Assembly: GCA_965201085.1 (NCBI GenBank)
Contig: CBDAVS010000025.1
Location: 620,001-684,000 of the forward strand
Direction of reading: 5' to 3'
Source: JAPOUP01 sp965201085
GTDB lineage: Bacteria; Pseudomonadota; Alphaproteobacteria; Rhodobacterales; Rhodobacteraceae
DNA: 64,000 bases
Shown here: positions 1 through 10,448 of the stretch, piece after piece
How the letters are laid out: each line of letters begins with the position of its first letter
Numbering within the stretch: position 1 is the first letter of the stretch
Notes under the pieces: generated by a model
What the model saw: only the letters and a program-made list of their open reading frames with translations
Databases searched by the model: none
What the model was told of the DNA's origin: nothing
Translations under genes and position numbers: made by a program

Positions 1-299
1 GGGCTTCGCCGGATGGGGCGATGTCTCCGGCGGTCCCGTCGTTGCCACCGCGCTTCCGGACCGGCCGCCGCACCACGCCGTCGCCGTTGGGACCGGAGGC
101 GCGGGCCACCGCCCGCGCGGCCATACCGACCTGATCCCGGAACACCCCCGTACGGACGCGCCGGTCACACCGCCGCCACCGCCAGAGCGCCGCGGCCGTC
201 CGCCGGGGAACGGGGCCGCAGGTCACCGAACCGGCCGACAGCCGAAACCGCCAGACCGGGGAATGTCAAACCGCCCGTTTTGGGGAAATTAAAGATGCC

Positions 300-545
300 A
301 TTGACACGCAGGCCCGGGACACGTCGCGGACCATGCGCCGCGCCGCGTCCATGGGAAGGTTCCTGTCCGTCGGACAGTGAACGTCGGTCCCGGCCACGAA
401 GGAATGACGGCGACCGCGCAACGCGGCACCAGGCTTTTCGCCCGGTATTGACGGAAGCGCCCGGTCACGGGGACGGACCGAAAGACGGTCCGGCCGTTTC
501 GGGAGAGGCTGGCCCGGGCCTGTGCGTTCACATTGCTGTCCGCGG
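300..545 (-). mobile_element. Decayed fragment of an ISNCY-type transposase
   Basis: The minus strand matches the middle of the ISNCY-type transposase found twice more in this window (23848-25632 and 34354-36089). Recognisable pieces are SFVAGTDVH, then PTDRNLPMDAARRMV, which corresponds to the 'DSFV.ETNVHYPTD...WDA.RK' region of that family. No start, ends or complete frame survive. The flanking sequence (1-299 and 546-1080) is equally GC-rich and probably also decayed IS material, but I could not align it. Confidence 0.6.
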
Positions 546-1325
546 CTTTTTAGCGAGCGGCTCCGTGACCGGGGCCAGGGGTCCGCAGGGGGCCGGACCG
601 TGGACGCCGCTTCGGTCCCGGCCCCACGCCGGCGGATGGCGGGGAAAGGGAGGGAACGGGCCGTTATCCGGCCTGACGGTCCCGCCAAGGCGGCGCGGAA
701 AGACACCGACGCCCACCGGACAGCCGGATATTCCAGGGCCCGGAAGACCGGAGGGGGGCGAACCGGACCCGGCCAATGGCTCCGGATCCGTCCGGGTGGA
801 CACCGGTCACCGCCCGGCGGGGAACGGGGCCCGGCCGAAGGCGCGGGGCCATCGCTCCCGCATCCACCGCGGGAAGCCGCGTGGCGGGCCCATGCCCGGT
901 CGCATCCGGCGGGGCGATGCGACACGCCGTTCCATCCGCGCCCGCGTCGGACATATCCTCGGATTCGGAAAAGGGCCGATGGCGGCCACGGTCCGCCGCA
1001 TCGGCTGGGTCCGGGCCGCCGCCCGCATGACCATGGCGAACCCGGGCCTGACCCCGACCGGAATCCGGAAATCACCCGCCTGACATTCGCGCCGGAATAT
1101 GGGTCTATCGAGGTTTCCAGCTTCGTTCCGCGATTCGGGTTTGTGTATGTTCGCATTCATTCAGAATCTTGCGGACCCGAACATTACGTTCAGATGGTCC
1201 GCACAAGTTCCTCACAGCCGTGAATCACGCGAGGTAGATCGAGCCTATGGCGGACGCTGGTCGGATCTGTTGCCGTTTCTCGGTGCCGATGGCCGCTCGA
1301 GGCCAAGCGCATCGGTGTGCGCCGG
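546..1325. other. No gene recognised
   Basis: About 780 bases of very GC-rich sequence up to about 1080, then more normal composition. Long open frames on both strands are expected at this base composition and none resembles a protein family I know. The ATP-binding subunit that normally accompanies the iron permease at 1326-2972 is not here. Confidence 0.5.
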
Positions 1326-2972
1326 TCAAGTCCTGAGCCGGATCATATTCCTGCATAGAAGAAGAACCGGCACCAATCCAATGACGGCCAGAACGAGACT
1401 TGGAACGGCCGCGCCTTCCAGTCTTTCATCAGATGCGAGTCGGAAGGCCTGGACCGCAAGCGTATCGAAGTTGAATGGCCGCATAATCAGGGTTGCGGGC
1501 AGCTCTTTCATGATATCCACGAATACGATCAGTCCAGCTGTTACGAGACTCGGGGCGAGTATGGGTACGTGGACATATCTCAGTGTACCGAACGCACCTC
1601 TTCCGAGAACCCGGCTTGCGGCGTCCATGCTTGGGCTGACCGCCGCCATTCCACCTTCAAACGCACCGATCGCGGCGGCCAGGAACCGGATCAGGTAAGC
1701 AATCACCAGAACCCAGATGGAGCCGGTGAGCAGCAGGCCCGTTGATATGTTGAAACGTGAGCGCATGAACGCGTCAAGTGCGTTGTCCAATCCTGCCAGT
1801 GGCACCAACAGACCGACGGCGATCACGCCGCCCGGCACTGCGTAACCAAGTCGGGAGACCAGAAGAGCGATAAAGCTGAAACGTCCCGGTCGGACTCTGT
1901 GAAACGTTCCAAGTGTCACCGCTGCCGCGACGGTGATTGTGGCACCGATGATTCCTAATGTGAGGGAGTTGCGTATCAAGCCAAGATAGCGGTTGCTTAG
2001 CAGATCCTGTTCAGACCCGAATGCCATGGCTGTAAGCGCGAGCGCCGGAACCAAGGCTCCAAGCGCGGCTGGTGTAAGGCATACAGCGGTTCCCGCCCAG
2101 CTTCTCCAGCCTTTCAGTTCCGCCCGTGGAACGGTTCCCTGCCGCTGACCTGAATGGTATTGCGCCGCGCCGCGGTTTAGCCTTTCGAGCACGATCAGGC
2201 ACAAAGCGAAGGCTAGTAGGCCTAACGCAAGCTGGGCCGCCGCCGCCCTGTCGGCCATTGAAAACCAGCTGGAATAGATTCCTGTCGCGAAAGTATGCAC
2301 GCCGAAGTAGCTGACGGTTCCGAAATCGGCGATCGTTTCCATGGATGCGAGGAGAACACCAGCGGCTATCGCTGGCCTTGCCATCGGCAAAGACACTGAA
2401 ACGAAGGAGCGTAGGGATCCCCGACCGAGCGATCTCGCGGTCAGGAAAGCCGCCGCACCCTGTCCAATAAACGCGGCGCGGGCCAGTAGATAGACATAAG
2501 GGTAGAGCACTAGGGTGAGCATGGCTGCGGCTCCGCCTAGGCTTCGGATTTCGGGGAACCAATAGTCCCGCGGGCCCCAACCCATGATTTCGCGCAGGTT
2601 GGTCTGGACGATTCCGGGATGGTCGAGAAGTTGCGTGTAGGCGTATGCAAGCACGTAGGAGGGAAAGGCCATTGGGATGACCAGCGCCACCTCAAGCCAT
2701 TTCCGCCCCGGAAACTCGTTCATGACTACCAGCCATGCGGTGCTCACGCCGATCACGAAAGTACCCGCGCCGACGGTCGTCACCAATGCCAGTGTCGCGG
2801 CGGTGTATCTTCCGAGTACGGTTTCAGCTAGATGGGCGAGTGTTTCTGTTGTGCCTTGAGTGGTGGCGAGCAACACCGCGAGATACGGCATCGCGCAGAG
2901 CGCGGCAATCAGGGTGGCGGCGATGGCCAGGGCCGAAATTCCGGTCCGTCGCTTAACTCCTACTGGATTCAT
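1326..2972 (-). CDS. fbpB: Ferric iron ABC transporter permease (FbpB/SfuB type)
   Basis: Inner-membrane permease of a Fe3+ ABC importer. It would take iron from a periplasmic binding protein and be driven by a separate ATPase. The protein is about 548 aa, the usual length for this two-in-one permease: two homologous halves, each with about six membrane helices and an EAA-type loop. The loops read 'SLGRGSLRSFVSVSLPMARP' in the first half and 'DAASRVLGRGAFGTLRYV' in the second. I start it at the ATG of MNPVGVKRRTG, because the frame upstream runs into an IS256 remnant and is not family-like. Neither the binding protein (expected upstream) nor the ATPase (expected downstream) is present, so the transporter is an orphan and may not be functional. 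The frame itself shows no break. Confidence 0.85.
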   Translation of the reverse strand: MNPVGVKRRTGISALAIAATLIAALCAMPYLAVLLATTQGTTETLAHLAETVLGRYTAATLALVTTVGAGTFVIGVSTAWLVVMNEFPGRKWLEVALVIPMAFPSYVLAYAYTQLLDHPGIVQTNLREIMGWGPRDYWFPEIRSLGGAAAMLTLVLYPYVYLLARAAFIGQGAAAFLTARSLGRGSLRSFVSVSLPMARPAIAAGVLLASMETIADFGTVSYFGVHTFATGIYSSWFSMADRAAAAQLALGLLAFALCLIVLERLNRGAAQYHSGQRQGTVPRAELKGWRSWAGTAVCLTPAALGALVPALALTAMAFGSEQDLLSNRYLGLIRNSLTLGIIGATITVAAAVTLGTFHRVRPGRFSFIALLVSRLGYAVPGGVIAVGLLVPLAGLDNALDAFMRSRFNISTGLLLTGSIWVLVIAYLIRFLAAAIGAFEGGMAAVSPSMDAASRVLGRGAFGTLRYVHVPILAPSLVTAGLIVFVDIMKELPATLIMRPFNFDTLAVQAFRLASDERLEGAAVPSLVLAVIGLVPVLLLCRNMIRLRT

Positions 2973-3106
2973 TTTAGACGCAAGACCTCGCCTGAATTCG
3001 TAATGATTAATATGGGCCTCGGCTGGATTTAGGAAGCGAGGACCACCTGAACAGGCTGCCAATGGTGATGAGTTTAGGATAATCCAAAGTCGCTGAGTGT
3101 ACCGAG

Positions 3107-5281
3107 CTATGCCCGAAAGTTGGTGATGGGGCCTATCCGATCCGGCGGCGGCGCTTTCCTGTATGATCCCGTCGCTGAACACAACCCCCGTATGACCTCC
3201 GGGAGCCGGTTTGGAGCCGGGAGCCTGCGCCAGTTGCCCTTCGCCGACATCATGAGGCGATGGACCATCGTAAGGGCGGACTTTCGGCTCAGAGTTTGAA
3301 TCATAAGTCACTGATATGATCAAACCATTGTTTTTCATGGAGTTGACGCCCTCGCCACCCGCCTGGGCGGGAACCGGCGGGCGGCCAGCGTTCGTTCGTG
3401 CCTCACTCACGCCCGGACCGGTGGCGCGTGATGCCTCACCCCGGATGCCGGCGGGTTCCCGCAGAGGCGCCCGCAGTCCTTCGACAGGCGGCGGCACCGG
3501 CCCATTCAGGCGAAGGTCCGCTCCACGACCCACCGGCGGCAGGGAGCCGTGAACCCTTTGACATCCTCCGGTTTTCCGACGATCCTGATCACGTCCGGCA
3601 ACCCCATCCCCGCAGGCGGCTCCCGCAGCTTCGGACCCGGGTGGCCACCGTCGGCGAACGGCTTACACACCGTGGGCACCGTCTCCGGCGGCTCCGCGGT
3701 CAGGTCCGGTGCGCCGTCGCGGTCCTAGATGCCGGCGGTGTGAACCGTCATGACGGCCGGCGTGCCGCCGGCGTCCACGATCAGGTGCCTTTTCCTCCCC
3801 TTCACCTTCCTGCCGGCGTGGTGGCCGCGGGGCCGCCGCTCTCCGTGGTCCTCACCGACCGGCTGTCGACCGGGGCGGCGGCCGGCTCCGCGGAGCGCTC
3901 CGGACACCGCCGCGCGAGGTCCCGGAGACGATGCGCGGTACGCTCCGGGAGCCCGCTCCGCCGCCATGCGTGAAAATGGTTCCGGTCGGTGGAAAACGGT
4001 GGATATCCAGAGGGTGACGCGCGCCACCGGCATCCCGTGGACAGGATATACCGGCCCGCGTCGGACACCGACCGAAGGTCGGCCTCGCGCGGCCGTCCCA
4101 TCCTTCCCTGCTTCGGCAGCATCAGCTCAATGATGGTCCATTCGGCGTCGGTCAGATCGTTTTGACCGTGGTCGTCCGGGCGCTTATGGAGCTGTTGGGT
4201 GGTCCTGTTCCAGGGCATGGCGATCTCCGTATCTGGGTGCGTTCACCAACCGGAATGCCACATCCTGCGGGACCACTCAACTTATGGAACAAACTCTCAG
4301 GCATCCCCTGGTCCTGCGGGTCCGGCCGCGGACGGTGGCGAACACGCTCCTGGTGGGGTTCGTGGTCCTGATGTGCCTGCAGCGCTGGGTGAGGAAGTCG
4401 TGGAAGGTGAGAAGTTCATCCCGATCCTTGACCCGCATCCCGACCGCCTTTTCGTATTTCACGCCGTAGTTTTTCACGAAGCGGTCGAAGGCTGCGTTGG
4501 CGCCGTCCTTCGTCTCCACCCTCCAGATTTCATGAATATCCAACCTGTCCCGTTCCCTGAGCGACTTTGGCAGCGCCCCGGTGACGTTGGCCGTCCAGTA
4601 GACCCGGCACCGCTGCTCCCGCATTCCTTCAGGTCGCGAAGAAGGTCGCACCAGCTATCCGCGTTCCGCGGAACCCGTCCATGACCGCGAGGATGTCCTT
4701 TCCGCCATACTCATCGGCCCCGATCACCACCAGCACGCACTGGCGGACGCCGTCCAGACGGAGCGTGAAGTAGACGCCATCCGCCCAGACGTGGACGAAA
4801 CGCCTGCCTGACAGGTCGCGCCTTCTCAAGGTCTCGTACTCCTCCTTTCAGGTTATCTCGGCCTTGTCACCGTCGAGGAGGACCGCCCCTCCGTATCCGG
4901 CCCGGGAAGCGCCGCGTGCGCCTCGCCGAAGTCACCCGGCGGGATGCTCTGGGATAGAGCCAGGGCAGCACGATCGAGGACTGGAACTTGATCCGGTCTT
5001 CACGTGCGACGCTCGCCCCCACGGTTCCGCACGCACGGAACCTCGACGGGCACCCGACCGATCACCGTCATCACCTCCCGCTCCGGCAGGGTTCCGTGGC
5101 GCACAGCACGCCTGCGCCCCTCTTCGTCAATGAGGTGCCCGTGGCGGGTCGGCAGTTTGGCGACCTCGGCCTGGACCGCCAAGTCGAGAAGGTCTCTCGC
5201 TCCCACCCTGAACACCTCCATCAGCGGATCCGGTGAAAATTCCGATGGACGTTCGAATTGTATCAGTGTGGATTCGGTCAT
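3107..5281 (-). mobile_element. IS256-family transposase pseudogene, split by a nested IS5
   Basis: Remains of a mutator-type (IS256) transposase read on the minus strand. The N-terminus is at 5281-5000 (MTESTLIQFERP, then VGARDLLDLAVQAEVA). Next come a catalytic-core piece at 4829-4629 (FVHVWADGVYFTLRLDG, with the family Asp in WADG) and a C-terminal piece at 4651-4300 (LPKSLRERDRLDIHEIW, IRTTNPTRSVFATVRGRT). The last part resumes at 3288-3107 (SRKSALTMVHRLMMSAKGNW). The nested IS5 at 3292-4296 interrupts it after RTRGCL; removing the IS and one TCA repeat joins GCL to SRKSAL in frame, as in the family. The region 4830-5000 is frameshifted or stop-ridden, so the gene was dead before or after that insertion. 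Terminal repeats were not identified. Confidence 0.85.
3292..4296 (-). mobile_element. IS5-family (IS427-like) element, copy A, decayed
   Basis: Same element as the intact copy at 50039-50996. Both ends carry GAGTTTG, and the next bases continue with CATAAGT on both sides. The target duplication TCA lies at 3289-3291 and 4297-4299. The transposase begins at 4218 (MPWNRTTQQLHKRPDD) but is frameshifted before RKVKGRKRHLIVDAGGTP, and its 3' third no longer aligns: about 47 bp of extra unrelated sequence is present relative to copy B. Nearly all differences from copy B in the alignable part are A to G or T to C. Confidence 0.9.
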
Positions 5282-5592
5282 GTGGCATATACCTTCTCTC
5301 TTCGAGAGTGACGGCGTAGGTTCACCGCCATGATATGCCGCCCCTCATGCTCAGTCACCAACTTTCGGTTATAACTCCATCCCGTAATGAATGGACGGTG
5401 TTGCCCTAACTGGCCGAATGTGCAGGCTGAGACCATTGGCAGCCGACGCTCTCACGTTCGCTACGCTGAGTCGCGGAATGCACTCGGTGGACGGTTCAGT
5501 TGAATTGAGCACGCTGCCCTTTCAAGCACGCGGGAACCGGAAATCCACTTCGCTGCCAATGCGCCGTATCCAGACATGGAATCAAAACCTGG
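5282..5592. other. Intergenic, no gene recognised
   Basis: Some 310 bases between the IS256 remnant and the IS30 element. The first part (to about 5340) may contain the outer end of the IS256 element; the rest holds no convincing frame, RNA or repeat. Confidence 0.4.
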
Positions 5593-6970
5593 CCCCACTT
5601 CCAGTCCGAAGTGCAACACCGGCCCGCCTCCGGAGCGAGGGCGTGGCCCGAGCGGAGGAGGCGGGCCGGTGTTGAGGGATTTTCCGGCCAGGGCCCCGGA
5701 TTCCACGCGGAATACGGCGGCTGTCCCTTCGGATCGGAGCGTAACCGGGCCTCCCGGCGGCGGCAAGGCCCCGCGGCGGGAGGTGGCGCGCCCGTCCGGG
5801 CGAGGGAAGGGGTGGCCCGACCGAAACCGGGCGGGCGCGCCTGCGGAATTCCCTCTCCCCCGTCGGCCGACGGGGCGAAGCGCCTCAGGGAGGCCGCGCC
5901 CGCGCGAAAGCCTCCGCCGGCGTCAGGTAGCCGAGCGCCTTGCGGGGGCGCGCGTTCAGGATGTCCTGGACCCGCTTCACGCGGGCGTCCGTGACCTGCC
6001 GCAGGTCGGTCCCCTTCGGCAGGTACTGGCGCAGCAGCCCGTTGGTGTGCTCGTTCAGGCCCCGCTCCCACGAGTGATAGGGCGTCGCGAAGAAGAAGTC
6101 GGCCTCCAGCGCCTTCGCCACCTTCGCGTGCCCCGCGAACTCCTTGCCGTTGTCCGCCGTGATCGTGTGGACCCTGGCGCCGAGCCCCTTGAGAAGGTCG
6201 GTCATCGCCTCGCCGACCGCCTCCGCCTTCTTTCCGTCAACCCGTTGGAGAAGCGTGAATTTCGAGCATCTGTCCACAAGCGACACCACCGCACCGCTGT
6301 GTCCCCCGCCGATCACCGTGTCCGCTTCCCAGTCGCCGATTCTCGCCTTCGCCCCGACCTCTTTCGGGCGCTCCGAGATGTCCCTCCGGCCCGGGATGTG
6401 ACCCCGGCCCGCGTGGCGGCCACCCTTCCAGTTCGGTTTCTTTCCCCGCCGCCGCAGGTGCCCGAAAAGCGTTCCTCCGTCCCTGCGGTCCGCGCGTACG
6501 AGGTCGTATATCCGCTGACGGCCGACCATGCCGGGGTCCTCCAGCCGGAGACGCCCCGAGACCTGTTCCGGGCTCCAGCCCTCCTCCAGCTTCGCCACGA
6601 CCTTCGCCCAGCGCTCCTCCGTCAGCTTCCTCGGGACCGAAGAGGCCTCGCTCCGGCGCCCGGTGGCCTTCCTCCACGCCTGTCCCTGCCGGTATCCCCG
6701 CCCGCCGCCGTTGCGTCGGATCTCCCGCGATATGGTGGCCGGATGGCGGCCCAGCTGCCTGGCGATGGCCCCGTTCGAAAGCCCGCTTTTCCTCAGCGCG
6801 TATATCTGGCATCTTTCGTCGAAGGTCAGATGACGGTAGCCCTCGGGCATGACACTCTCCTCGGCTCGTTCACCGGGACTGTCGCCGTTATCTGGCCGAT
6901 TCGCAAGATGCTGCACCCGAAACGCGGCTTCCCACCATCAACGGTGTTGCACTTCAGAGCGGAACGGGGG
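5593..6970 (-). mobile_element. IS30-family element, copy A (intact)
   Basis: An element of about 1378 bp. The ends are CCCCAC-TTCC-AGTCCGAAG at the left and, inverted, CCCCCG-TTCC-GCTCTGAAG at the right; both continue with TGCAACACCG, so the imperfect terminal repeat is about 30 bp. TGG directly precedes the left end and follows the right end, compatible with a short target duplication. Two further copies (8514-9888 and 38909-40109) are dead. This copy could mobilise them in trans. Confidence 0.85.
5885..6850 (-). CDS. IS30-family transposase
   Basis: A DDE transposase of 321 aa, starting at MPEGYRHLTFDERCQIYAL. The N-terminal helix-turn-helix is the family one (LSNGAIARQLGRHPATISRE IRRN). 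The catalytic core is visible: first Asp in GDWEADTVIGGG, second in TITADNGKEF, Glu in SWERGLNEHTNG, then the C-terminal NARPRKALGYLTPAE. The frame is intact and matches the family consensus at every position I checked, unlike the other two copies. The ATG at 6850 is preceded by GGAGAG on the coding strand, a plausible ribosome-binding site. Confidence 0.93.
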   Translation of the reverse strand: MPEGYRHLTFDERCQIYALRKSGLSNGAIARQLGRHPATISREIRRNGGGRGYRQGQAWRKATGRRSEASSVPRKLTEERWAKVVAKLEEGWSPEQVSGRLRLEDPGMVGRQRIYDLVRADRRDGGTLFGHLRRRGKKPNWKGGRHAGRGHIPGRRDISERPKEVGAKARIGDWEADTVIGGGHSGAVVSLVDRCSKFTLLQRVDGKKAEAVGEAMTDLLKGLGARVHTITADNGKEFAGHAKVAKALEADFFFATPYHSWERGLNEHTNGLLRQYLPKGTDLRQVTDARVKRVQDILNARPRKALGYLTPAEAFARARPP

Positions 6971-7533
6971 TGGTCAAAGGTTTATACCCGGGATGGTATA
7001 TAGCTCGGACTCGGATGTGATGGATCATTTGGTCGAATCGATTTCTCATCAATCTCAGCCGCCAACGAACTCTGACCCTTGAGCGTCGCTTCGGTCCTCG
7101 AATCCGAGCCGCTCGAACAAAGCCGCGCTTGTCATCCTCGGGCGTTGGACAGACTTCAGCAAGGCATCTGGCAGCAAGCCAAGATGGTGTCCTACAACGT
7201 CATGTCGGCGAAACGGTGCGGCGCGAGAACACTGAACTGGATTCCTTGCGCTGTCTATGACGGAGCGGACACCTTTGGTTCCGGTTCGGAACTTGCCGGA
7301 TCCCTGCTACCTTCTATGGGGAACCGAATAGACAGAACGAATGTGGATGAACCCTACGGACGCCAATGCAGTGCGGAATCCGTTCGGCATGGCGGCTTCG
7401 CCTGTCGAGGGGTCTCTACCCAAACTTGAGGCATGAGAGACCCTTGCTGACATCCTATAGCGCTGGCGCAAGAGATGGTGGTAAATTCACCTCTAGGGTG
7501 TCGAAGTCCCGAACTCCGCAGCGATGCTGGATT
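6971..7533. other. No gene recognised
   Basis: About 560 bases with lower GC than the neighbouring IS. A plus-strand frame from 7079 to 7429 is open, but its product resembles nothing I know and has an implausible composition. No RNA gene or repeat was seen. Confidence 0.4.
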
Positions 7534-8165
7534 TCAGAAAACAAGGATCAGGCCACCGATGACACAAGTTGTGACCAACCAGTAAATCCATCCGGGTAAT
7601 TGAGGCTGTTTCGCCGCGGACCTATGACTTGTCGGTGAACTCCTCCAGTCCTTCGGGTGTTGCCATTCGCCAGCCCAAAGTCCTCCTTGTTTGCTACGCG
7701 CCCGATGTTCAAACCACCGGTAATCCGGAGGAGGGCATTGAGCCACCGCCCAACCGTTCTCCACCAGCCATTCGCAGATAGCCTCTCTCTGTCGTCCCCT
7801 CTTCATCACTATATGTCCGACAATGCGCCCGTATCGATCTTTCCGACCTTCGTCGGTAATGGTAAGTTTCCATCATTCATACATTCGTGCGCTTATGTGG
7901 GCGTTTAGGATATCGGTGACCCTCTTTCCGGCATCGAAGACTATTCCCTGTCGGTCCCGGGCTGGCCGTTCTCCGGGGCGTCGATTCCCGCCAACCATAC
8001 CCGCCGTCCATCGGCCAGCGCAATAGTGTCGGCATCTATGAACCGATCCGTGCCACCGGGAAGAGGCTTCTTCCGACTTTGCCTATGGGCTTTGCGAAGC
8101 GTTTGCCGAACTGTGCGGCGTAGAAGGGTGGAAGTGGATGGGATCCGGAAAATTGTCCTCTCCAT
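7534..8165 (-). pseudogene. Thermonuclease-like (SNase-domain) gene, broken
   Basis: A staphylococcal-nuclease-fold protein, normally a secreted or periplasmic Ca2+-dependent nuclease. Family landmarks are FIDADTIALADGRRVWLAG followed by IDAPE (substrate Arg and Glu), DRYGRIVGHI (second Arg region) and ARSKQGGLWAG. After these comes a hydrophobic C-terminal helix, GWIYWLVTTCVIGGLILVF, which would anchor it to the membrane. The reading frame shifts at about 7945 (DRE to GIVFDAGKRV) and a TGA interrupts it at about 7868, just before WKLTITDEGRKDRYGR. The start at 8165 gives an unusual N-terminus without a clear signal peptide. A short gene (8187-8423) lies 21 bp upstream on the same strand. Confidence 0.7.
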
Positions 8166-8186
8166 TGTCGTTTCTTATGCCGGGGC

Positions 8187-8423
8187 CTAGTAAACGATGC
8201 CGACAGTCGCGAAAATCCGATTTACGGAATCCTGCGGAAGCCAGAGGGCGTAGCGACGGGTCTCGGCCATCAATGGGTCGAGATATGTGAACAGCCGTTC
8301 AGCCCGTTTCCTGTCGGCGTCCGCGGTGGAGATATCTTGGTTTGCTTTGGTTCGAATATCCGATTCATTGACGCTATCTGATTTGAGCGTGTCAGATGAA
8401 CCCGGTAGTGGGATGAAATACAC
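8187..8423 (-). CDS. Hypothetical protein, 78 aa
   Basis: Open frame upstream of and co-directional with the thermonuclease pseudogene. The product is hydrophilic and charged in the middle (DADRKRAERLFTYLDPLMAE) and ends in FATVGIVY. I do not recognise it. Its 5' side lies about 90 bp from a dead IS30, so it may be the tail of a gene truncated by that insertion rather than a complete gene. Confidence 0.25.
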   Translation of the reverse strand: MYFIPLPGSSDTLKSDSVNESDIRTKANQDISTADADRKRAERLFTYLDPLMAETRRYALWLPQDSVNRIFATVGIVY

Positions 8424-8513
8424 TCCACGAGTAGAGTGCCAAGATTAGTTGAATTTTGGCTACCTGATGAAATGGACAATTTTCTTTCCATCTTGGATTG
8501 CGATATAAAGACC

Positions 8514-9888
8514 CCCCACTTCCAGTCCGAAGTGCAACACCGGCCCGCCTCCGGAGCGAGGGGGTGGCCCCGAGCGGAGGAGGCGGGGCCGGTGTTGAGG
8601 GATTTTCCGGCCAGGGGGCCGGATTCCACGCGGAATGCGGCGGCTGTCCCTTCGAATCGGAGCGTAACCGGGCCTCCCGGCGGCGGCAGGGCCCGCGGCG
8701 GGAGGTGGCGCGCCCGTCCGGGCGAGGGAGGGGGTGGCCCGACCGAAACCGGGCGGGCGCGCCTGCGGAATTCCCTCTCCCCGTCGGCCGACGGGGCGAA
8801 GCGCCTCAGGGAGGCCGTGCCCGCGCGAAAGCCTCCGCCGGCGTCAGGTAGCCGGGCGCCTTGCGGGGGCGCGCGTTCAGGATGTCCTGGACCCGCTTCA
8901 CGCGGGCGTCCGTGACCTGCCGCAGGTCGGTCCCCTTCGGCAGGTACCGGGCGGCGGCCCGTTGGTGTGCCCGTTCAGGCCCCGCTCCCACGAGTGGTGG
9001 GGCGTCGGGAGGAAGAAATCGGCCTCCAGCGCCTTCGCCACCTTCGCGTGCCCCGCGAACTCCCTGCCGTCGTACGCCGTGATCGTGTGGACCCTGGCGC
9101 CGGGACCCTCGGGAAGGTCGGTCACCGCCCCGCCGGCCGCCTCCGCCCTCTTTCCGTCAACCCGTCGGACAGGCGTGAATTCCGGGCATCCGTCAACGGG
9201 CGACACCACCGCACCGCCGTGTCCCCCGCCGATCACCGTGTCCGCTTCCCGGTCGCCGGTCCCCGCCTTCGCCCCGCCCTCTTTCGGGCGCTCCGGGATG
9301 TCCCTCCGGCCCGGGATGTGACCCCGGCCCGCGTGGCGACCACCCTGCCGGTCCGGGTCCTTTCCCCGCCGCCGCAGGTGCCCGCAAGGCGTTCCTCCGT
9401 CCCCGCCGTCCGCGCGTACGAGGTCGTATATCCGCTGACGGCCGACCATGCCGGGGTCCTCCAGCCGGAGACGCCCCGGGACCTGTTCCGGGCTCCAGCC
9501 CTCCCCGGCTTCGCCACGACCTTCGCCCGGCGCCCCTCCGTCAGCTTCCCCGGGACCGAAGAGACCCCGCTCCGGCGCCCGGTGGCCTTCCTCCACGCCT
9601 GTCCCTGCCGGTAGCCCCGCCCGCCGCCGTCGCGTCGGATCTCCCGCGATATGGTGGCCGGATGGCGGCCCGGCCGCGCGGCGATGGCCCCGTCCGAAAG
9701 CCCGCTTTTCCCCGTCGCGTATATCCGGCATCTTCCGTCGAAGGTCAGATGACGGTAGCCCTCGGGCATGACACTCTCCTGTCCTGCGCACAGGGACTGT
9801 CGCCGTTATCCGGCCGGTTCGCAGGATGCCGCACCCGGAACGCGGCTTCCCACAATCAACGGTGTTGCACTTCAGAGCGGAACAGGGG
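8514..9888 (-). mobile_element. IS30-family element, copy B (dead)
   Basis: Same ends as copy A. The transposase starts at 9769 (MPEGYRHLTFDGRCRIYAT). It shifts frame after KVVAKPG, continues in another frame as EGWSPEQVPGRLRLEDPGMV, and shifts again after GLNGHTNGPPP. The last segment (RYLPKGTDLRQVTDARVKR) ends at 8806. The second catalytic Asp is lost (ITADNG is now ITAYDG). The insertion removed the 5' part of cas1, whose remaining frame starts a few bases after the right end. Differences from copy A are overwhelmingly A to G or T to C. Confidence 0.9.
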
Positions 9889-9896
9889 GGTCGTAG

Positions 9897-10448
9897 AAAA
9901 CTCAAAGGCTTTTTTCGAGCGCCCGGGCCCTCAAGGCAATGGCGACTCGCGTAAAATCCGGCGATCCGGATAATGTCGAGGCCAGAGCCGCACGTGCCTA
10001 TTGGGGGGCGCTCTTCAATGATTTCAAGCGTGCTGATTTTGATGATCGACAAAATGCAGCTCTGAACTATGGCTATGCTGTGGTTCGGGCATGTCTCGCG
10101 CGAAGCCTTTCTGCTGTTGGATTGATACCGGCGTTCGGCTTGCACCATGTGAGCGTCACAAACGCCTTTAATCTCGCTGACGATCTCATAGAACCATTCC
10201 GCCCATTTGTAGATTATATGGTCCTGAAACGCTTCGGGTCCGCGCCTGTATCGGATGAAGAAATGACGCGAGAAGATCGTCAGATTATGGCCCAAGCTCC
10301 GTTTGAGGAGGTGGTTTATGAAACTGAAACCACCAACCTGCTCGTGGCGAGTGAACGGGTCGCACAGAAACTGGTCCTCGCTATGCGATCGGGTGATTCA
10401 AGCCTTTTGCCGCTACCCGAACTCAGAACCAGTCGACGATTGCTATGA
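9897..10448 (+). pseudogene. cas1: Type II CRISPR-associated integrase Cas1, 3' fragment
   Basis: Cas1 integrates new spacers together with Cas2. This is the C-terminal part, about 180 of roughly 300 aa, with a clear type II-C signature: SGDPDNVEARAARAYW, then ALNYGYAVVRACLARSL, then GLHHVSVTNAFNLADDL and IEPFRPFVDYM. The three metal-binding positions are all preserved: Glu in NVEA, His in GLHH, and the acidic residue in DDLIEPF. The N-terminal domain is missing. In-frame sequence begins right after an IS30 copy that ends at 9888, and a TAG lies in frame at 9894. No cas9 is present on the other side of the IS. The stop overlaps the start of cas2 (ATGA), the usual arrangement, so this was an operon. 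Confidence 0.85.

Noticed and set aside
13..1083. Long plus-strand frame of 356 codons, and long minus-strand frames across the same bases.
   Set aside because: Extreme GC content makes open frames common; products are Arg/Pro/Gly-rich without family resemblance, and the minus strand holds an ISNCY remnant.
2973..3533. Upstream extension of the iron permease frame to 735 residues.
   Set aside because: The extension overlaps the IS256 remnant and IS5 end and has no transporter features; ATG 2972 gives a normal family length.
4199..4684. Plus-strand open frames opposite the IS256 remnant.
   Set aside because: They are shadows of the transposase on the other strand, whose motifs are clear.
7079..7429. 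A 116-codon plus-strand frame.
   Set aside because: No recognisable sequence, poor ribosome-binding site and mixed composition; probably chance.
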